Shown: positions 4,500-7,039 of the stretch, one piece after another
How the letters are laid out: each line of letters begins with the position of its first letter
Numbering within the stretch: position 1 is the first letter of the stretch
Assembly: GCA_002441545.1 (NCBI GenBank)
Contig: DJWL01000197.1
Location: forward strand, 961-7,999
DNA length: 7,039 bases
Origin: Flavobacteriaceae bacterium UBA6231
Lineage (GTDB): Bacteria; Bacteroidota; Bacteroidia; Flavobacteriales; Flavobacteriaceae
Direction of reading: 5' to 3'
Notes under the pieces: generated by a model
Told to the model about the DNA's origin: nothing
What the model saw: only the letters and a program-made list of their open reading frames with translations
The model's database searches: none
Made by a program: the position numbers and the translations under genes

Positions 4500-4574
4500 T
4501 GGCGATCCCGAACGGACTTGAACCGTCATCATCTTCCGTGACAAGGAAGTGCTCTACCATTAAGCTACAGGACC
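4500..4574 (-). tRNA. tRNA-Asp(GTC)
   Basis: The acceptor is GGTCCTG/CGGGATC with two G-U pairs, discriminator G and CCA. The stem CTTCC/GGAAG closes loop TTGTCAC (GTC). Confidence 0.92.
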
Positions 4575-4588
4575 ATATCTTTTAAACT

Positions 4589-4665
4589 TGGCGGAACTAA
4601 CGGGATTCGAACCCGCGACCTCTACATTGACAGTGTAGCACTCTAACCATCTGAGCTATAGTTCC
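4589..4665 (-). tRNA. tRNA-Asp(GTC)
   Basis: The acceptor GGAACTA/TAGTTCC is perfect, discriminator G and CCA. The stem CTACA/TGTAG closes loop CTGTCAA (GTC). It is the fifth Asp gene of the array. Confidence 0.95.
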
Positions 4666-4673
4666 ATTCAATT

Positions 4674-4749
4674 TGGTTGGAAAGGTGAGACTTGAACTCA
4701 CAACCAATCCCCTATCAAGAGATTGCTCTGCCAATTGAGCTACTTTCCA
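4674..4749 (-). tRNA. tRNA-Ile(GAT)
   Basis: The acceptor is TGGAAAG/CTTTCCA with A and CCA; loop TTGATAG gives GAT. It is a near duplicate of 4171-4246, with coordinated acceptor changes. Confidence 0.93.
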
Positions 4750-4759
4750 ATTATTCATC

Positions 4760-4836
4760 TGGTGGTAGTGGAAGGATTTGAACCTTCGGCCTTTCCCTTA
4801 TCAGGGGAACGCTCTAACCATCTGAGCTACACAACC
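4760..4836 (-). tRNA. tRNA-Ile(GAT), first gene of array 2
   Basis: The stem TTCCC/GGGAA closes loop CTGATAA (GAT). The acceptor GGTTGTG/CACTACC has one T-T mismatch; CCA is encoded. It is the promoter-proximal tRNA of array 2, about 40 nt after the predicted transcript start. Confidence 0.92.
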
Positions 4837-4845
4837 GTATTTATT

Positions 4846-4874
4846 AAGAGTTTTTAATTTCTTTCCTAACTCTT
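4846..4874 (-). other. Leader hairpin before array 2
   Basis: AAGAGTT pairs with AACTCTT (7 bp, 15-nt loop) between the promoter start and the first tRNA. No T tract follows, so it is not a terminator. It may be a processing or stabilising stem. Confidence 0.5.
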
Positions 4875-4884
4875 CATACTACAT

Positions 4885-4913
4885 ATTCTACCTATCTTTT
4901 TTCGTCTTGTCAA
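4885..4913 (-). promoter_or_regulatory. Strong sigma70 promoter for tRNA array 2
   Basis: The minus strand has TTGACA (4908-4913), a 17-bp spacer and TAGAAT (4885-4890), the same as the array 1 promoter. The transcript would start near 4878 and reach the first tRNA without an intervening terminator, so it gives a basal level of array 2. Attenuator 2 lies upstream of it. Confidence 0.9.
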
Positions 4914-5016
4914 CACTTATTTTAAATTATTTTTAATTATTTTTCTTTTAAAATCAACAACTTACATTATTTATGGTTGAACTATACCCTGCCTATTATA
5001 GACATAAAAAAACCCT
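4885..5016 (-). repeat. 132-bp direct repeat, copy 2 (promoter module)
   Basis: This is the counterpart of 781-912, with about 12 differences by hand alignment. The promoter hexamers and the block TATAATAGGCAGGGTATAG are fully kept. In copy 1 a second attenuator lies between the promoter and the tRNAs; here there is none. Confidence 0.9.
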
Positions 5017-5041
5017 TGAAGTTTTGGCCTCAAGGGTTTTT
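5008..5041 (-). terminator. Attenuator 2 terminator hairpin
   Basis: A CCCTTGA/TCAAGGG stem extended by A-T pairs (12 bp in all) is followed on the minus strand by seven T. It also has five T on the plus strand, so it may act weakly in both directions. Confidence 0.9.
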
Positions 5042-5102
5042 GGAAGTTTCCCTGTGAGGCCATTTTAAGTTGACCTCACATTTTTTGTATGCGTGATCAA
5101 CT
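5008..5102 (-). promoter_or_regulatory. Attenuator 2, upstream of the Asp/Ile/Val/Met tRNA array
   Basis: Segment 0 (5093-5102, AGTTGATCAC) contains the leader peptide's stop codon. It pairs with segment 1 (5068-5079, GTGAGGTCAACT) over 10 bp with a 2-nt bulge. Segment 1 (GTGAGGTCA) pairs with segment 2 (TGGCCTCAC) over 9 bp with one G-U. Segment 2 (5050-5062, TGGCCTCACAGGG) pairs with segment 3 (5025-5036, CCCTTGAGGCCA) over 12 bp with a single bulged C. Segments 3:4 form the terminator. A ribosome finishing the leader would cover segment 0, giving 1:2 and 3:4 (stop). A ribosome stalled in the Val/Ile/Asp/Met run would leave 0:1 and 2:3 (readthrough into array 2). The alternative helices are seen; the switching is inferred. 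Confidence 0.85.
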
Positions 5103-5165
5103 CTGAATATCAATAATATCCATCATATCAATCACGACGATTACAAAAGCTGAGAATGTGTTCAT
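5097..5165 (-). CDS. Val/Ile/Asp/Met leader peptide (22 aa) of attenuator 2
   Basis: The peptide begins MNTFSAF and then runs VIVVIDMMDIIDI (residues 8-20) before ending QS. All 13 codons of the run are Val, Ile, Asp or Met (GTA, GTC, GTG, ATC, ATT, GAT, ATG), and each can be read by a tRNA encoded in array 2; codon 2 (AAC) is read by the array's Asn tRNA. GGAAGG lies upstream with AAGGA 8 nt before the ATG. The stop overlaps RNA segment 0. It has its own promoter (5198-5226). The run is hydrophobic, so a membrane micropeptide is the alternative, but the regular Asp residues and codon match favour a leader. Confidence 0.85.
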   Translation of the reverse strand: MNTFSAFVIVVIDMMDIIDIQS

Positions 5166-5197
5166 TTGGTTTTTCCTTCCATTAAAATATATTTTCC

Positions 5198-5226
5198 ATT
5201 ATAACACCTTGAAAATTAGATTGCAA
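5198..5226 (-). promoter_or_regulatory. Promoter of leader 2
   Basis: The minus strand has TTGCAA (5221-5226), a 17-bp spacer and a consensus TATAAT (5198-5203). It starts the transcript about 25 nt before the leader ATG and is divergent from the thymidylate synthase promoter. Confidence 0.88.
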
Positions 5227-5255
5227 CAATTTTTTAGGAAGGAGTAGTTACTAAG

Positions 5256-5284
5256 TTGTAAAAATTAACGATATGTATTATAAT
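5256..5284 (+). promoter_or_regulatory. Promoter of the thymidylate synthase gene
   Basis: TTGTAA (5256-5261), a 17-bp spacer and consensus TATAAT (5279-5284), 25 bp before the ATG at 5310. Confidence 0.85.
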
Positions 5285-5309
5285 GTAAGCATATATAAGA
5301 GGAATCGTA

Positions 5310-5612
5310 ATGAAGTTAGAAAAGATGTATAGAGAATTAATGGAATCAGTAATAGATGCACCAATAGAGAAAAATGCAAGAACTGGAGAAAATATTAAAG
5401 TTATTGAATATCCAGTCAATTTGACATTGGACTTGCGAAACCAAACAGTTCCTACAATTGGATTAAGAAAAACTTTTCCAAAAAGTGCTGCCGCTGAAAT
5501 AGCTTGGTTCTTTCAAGGAAAACAAGAATCATCTTTTATAGAAAAGCATGATCCATTCTGGGATAAGTTTATTGAAGATATTGAGACTGAAAATGGAACT
5601 ATTAAAGGAGTA
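5310..5612 (+). pseudogene. thyA: Thymidylate synthase, 5' fragment interrupted by a tnpB element
   Basis: Thymidylate synthase methylates dUMP to dTMP using methylenetetrahydrofolate. The start at 5310 has GAGGA 6 nt upstream. Visible family features are R24 in KNARTG (dUMP-phosphate Arg loop), the block GLRKTFPKSAAAEIAWFFQG (about 51-70) and DPFWDKF (about 81-87). Homology stops at IKGV (V101), exactly where the family has a conserved V-Y-G segment. The frame then runs 28 foreign codons to a stop at 5699. The catalytic Cys and folate-binding parts are absent, so this fragment alone cannot be active. The rest of the gene, if present, is right of 7039. The gene is either inactivated or the insertion is removed from DNA or RNA. 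Confidence 0.88.
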
Positions 5613-5711
5613 AACTACTCGGCAATAAATTACCGAGCATTCTTTTTTGGGGAAGTCGATTCAAATAGTAAACTATCTAAATTTAACTTCCTTGGGTAGT
5701 TTACGATACCC
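5611..5711 (-). ncRNA. Candidate omega RNA (reRNA) of the TnpB element
   Basis: TnpB proteins use an RNA from the element's right end, whose 3' guide is the flanking host sequence. Here the 3' end of tnpB and the bases after it fold as three stems on the minus strand: GGGTA/TACCC (5694-5711), GGAAGT/ACTTCC (5651-5691, enclosing ATAG/CTAT) and CTCGG/CCGAG (5618-5637, containing the tnpB stop). GTAAACTAC (5696-5704) is perfectly complementary to GTAGTTTAC (5610-5618) at the element edge, a possible pseudoknot. The predicted guide is the antisense of thymidylate synthase just left of 5611 (about 5591-5610). The exact boundary is uncertain by a few bases. Confidence 0.6.
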
Positions 5712-7039
5712 CTAACGACTTCTTTAAAGTGCAGGTCTCTCCACTCTTCAAATTTGCCATTACCTTCTAAATATTTTCTTAAAATATTTGCTGCGCCATT
5801 CACATCCGCATTAATTAACAGACCATCTTTTGTTTTAAACATTCCTCTTTTAATTCTTCGACCAAGATACTTTTCTTGGTGTTTCATTGGTTCAAGATCA
5901 ATGAAACTTGTTTTTGAGGTATATGACTCTTCAATTGGAGCATAGTCAATACCTTTTTCTGCTGCTTTATATTTAAGGATCGCCTTAAATTTAGCATGAG
6001 GAAGAAATACAAAGTTTTGGTTATTAACACTTCCAAGATTGATTTCTTGTTTTTGCTCTTTATTTTCTCCAAAAATTATTTTGTTGATATTGTTTTTTAA
6101 ACAATAATCAACAATATACTTTGTTGCACGATGAAAATAATCATTTATTTTATTGTTACGTTTACGTGTTATTTTGTTTTTATTTTGAATAAGACCATTT
6201 ACTTCTAAGTTTTGATTTTTTCTTTTGTCAATTTCGCTTTGAATTTTTGCAACTCTCTTATTATAAAGTTGATTGACAGATTTCATGTATCGACCATCAA
6301 TGATGAATGATTCGCCATTATTGCCATTAAGACAAGTTACAAGGTTGTTCAAGCCGGGATCGATAGATAAATAGGAGTTGTTAACTGCTTTTTTCTTTTC
6401 ATTTAAGACAGTGTAAGAAAGTTCTAATTTGAATTTAACAGGATTTTTACCTGTTGGAATTATTCTAATTTCATCTATTTTCTTTATGCTTTTTGGTACG
6501 AAAAACTCAAATCTATGAGCAGTTTCGTTTGGATAAAGTTCTTTAAATGCTTTTGAAGCGTTTATTACATAAACGTTTACATCATCATATTGCTTTGATT
6601 TTTTTTTATCAATACGAGCACCGCGCCCGTTCATAACAATATTTGAAAGAACGGTTTCTCCATATTTTTTCTTGTATCTCGGTATTGAAACGTCAGGTTC
6701 GTATTCACCTTTTGCTTTTTTATTCAAAAGTGCTCTAAATGAATTAAAATCGCTATGTGCTATTCGAAGTATTTGTTGAGAGCAAACATTTGGTAAGATG
6801 GAAAAGTTTTCATTTGATTTTACGATATAATAATTATCTTTAAATTCAAGAATATCACCATATAAACCTGTTTCTTTAAAAAGATCTCTACTTTCGAAAA
6901 AACTTTGTCTTATTTGATAAAGAGTAAAGTTATACATGAGGGAACAATGAGTTGACATTTTAAAAAGAAAAGAATAATCTTCAACAGAAAGATTGTTGAG
7001 CCAAGATATTAAAACTCTTTTAGATTCTAAGGTATTTTT
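5630..7039 (-). CDS. tnpB: TnpB RNA-guided DNA endonuclease, 5' end beyond window
   Basis: The frame is open to the right edge (469 codons visible). A Met at 6958 has no ribosome site, and the 27 residues before it (including LESKRVLISWLNNL) continue the family's N-terminal domain, so the true start lies outside the window. Numbered from that Met, the RuvC residues are intact: D200 (LSIDPG), E298 (IIFGEN) and D385 (NADVNGAANI). The YTSKTSF motif is present. The usual four-cysteine zinc finger between RuvC-II and -III is replaced by a cysteine-free stretch (about 346-383), as in a known TnpB subgroup of low-GC bacteria. It should cut DNA matching its omega RNA guide beside a short target motif. 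The stop lies in the omega RNA hairpin. Confidence 0.92.
   Translation of the reverse strand, partial: KNTLESKRVLISWLNNLSVEDYSFLFKMSTHCSLMYNFTLYQIRQSFFESRDLFKETGLYGDILEFKDNYYIVKSNENFSILPNVCSQQILRIAHSDFNSFRALLNKKAKGEYEPDVSIPRYKKKYGETVLSNIVMNGRGARIDKKKSKQYDDVNVYVINASKAFKELYPNETAHRFEFFVPKSIKKIDEIRIIPTGKNPVKFKLELSYTVLNEKKKAVNNSYLSIDPGLNNLVTCLNGNNGESFIIDGRYMKSVNQLYNKRVAKIQSEIDKRKNQNLEVNGLIQNKNKITRKRNNKINDYFHRATKYIVDYCLKNNINKIIFGENKEQKQEINLGSVNNQNFVFLPHAKFKAILKYKAAEKGIDYAPIEESYTSKTSFIDLEPMKHQEKYLGRRIKRGMFKTKDGLLINADVNGAANILRKYLEGNGKFEEWRDLHFKEVVRGIVNYPRKLNLDSLLFESTSPKKNAR

Larger units (their letters stand above)
5611..7039 (-). mobile_element. IS200/IS605-type element (tnpB part), inserted antisense in thymidylate synthase
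   Basis: The right end is defined by the break in thymidylate synthase homology near 5611 and by the terminal hairpin just inside it. The left end, and any tnpA transposase, lie beyond the window. No tnpA and no resumption of thymidylate synthase is seen up to 7039. The element is antisense to the host gene. An IStron's self-splicing intron is on the tnpB strand, so it could not repair this mRNA. Confidence 0.7.

Noticed and set aside
1..4836. Regular repetition of similar units read as a CRISPR-like array
   Set aside because: The units are complete tRNA genes with paired stems and CCA ends, not identical repeats with unique spacers.
5241..5255. GGAGTAGTTACTAAG resembling the element-edge GAGTAGTTTACTCC
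   Set aside because: It is short and differs by an indel; it is probably chance in AT-rich sequence and gives no sign of a second element end.
5234..5419. Minus-strand 61-codon hydrophobic frame opposite the thymidylate synthase start
   Set aside because: It is a shadow of a well-supported gene and its promoter.
5611..5800. Group I intron on the plus strand interrupting thymidylate synthase, as in T4 td
   Set aside because: I find no recognisable group I core in this part, and the terminal hairpins fit a TnpB right end. The other end is not visible, so it is not fully excluded.
5884..6072. Open frames of about 60 codons inside tnpB (also 5754-5945 on the plus strand)
   Set aside because: These are shadows of the intact TnpB reading frame.
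6956..6958. Met at 6958 as the TnpB start
   Set aside because: There is no ribosome site, and the frame is open for 27 more codons to the window edge with family-like N-terminal sequence.

Overview
The window looks like part of a large, AT-rich bacteriophage genome. It has two dense minus-strand tRNA arrays with encoded CCA ends (20 tRNA genes, one cut by the left edge), small compact genes without close housekeeping relatives, a phage-style thymidylate synthase gene, and many consensus sigma70 promoters with AGGAG-type ribosome binding sites. I cannot name the host.

Layout, left to right. 1-585: array 1, only lysine tRNAs (five TTT, one CTT), plus a tRNA-sized cloverleaf RNA without tRNA hallmarks. 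586-1081: the control region of array 1, with two consecutive leader-peptide attenuators (1b nearest the tRNAs, 1a upstream) and a strong promoter between them. 1078-2642: four small minus-strand genes, including an HD-domain phosphohydrolase and three unknowns. 2790-3527: a divergent plus-strand gene of unknown function, ended by a bidirectional terminator. 3556-4836: array 2, 14 tRNAs (Asp x5, Ile-GAT x4, CAT x2, Val x2, one odd Asn) and a second cloverleaf RNA. 4837-5226: the control region of array 2, with the same strong promoter in a 132-bp repeat and attenuator 2. 5310-5612: the first third of thymidylate synthase, interrupted by an IS200/IS605-type element whose tnpB lies antisense (5630 to beyond 7039) and whose 3' end folds like an omega RNA.

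The most interesting system is the control of the tRNA arrays. Each of three leaders encodes a tiny peptide followed by five ordered RNA segments (0-1-2-3-4). 0:1 plus 2:3 makes an antiterminator, while 1:2 plus 3:4 makes a terminator. Segment 0 sits on, or within a few bases of, the peptide's stop codon. The peptide codons match the tRNAs downstream. The array 2 leader has 13 consecutive codons that are all Val, Ile, Asp or Met, which with Asn are exactly the isotypes of array 2. The array 1 proximal leader has five AAA codons in 14, before an all-lysine array. The inferred logic is that a ribosome stalling for lack of a tRNA relieves termination and turns on replacement tRNAs for that same amino acid. 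This would suit a defence against host nucleases that destroy tRNAs. The segments and peptides are seen directly in the sequence; the regulation and the anti-defence role are inference.
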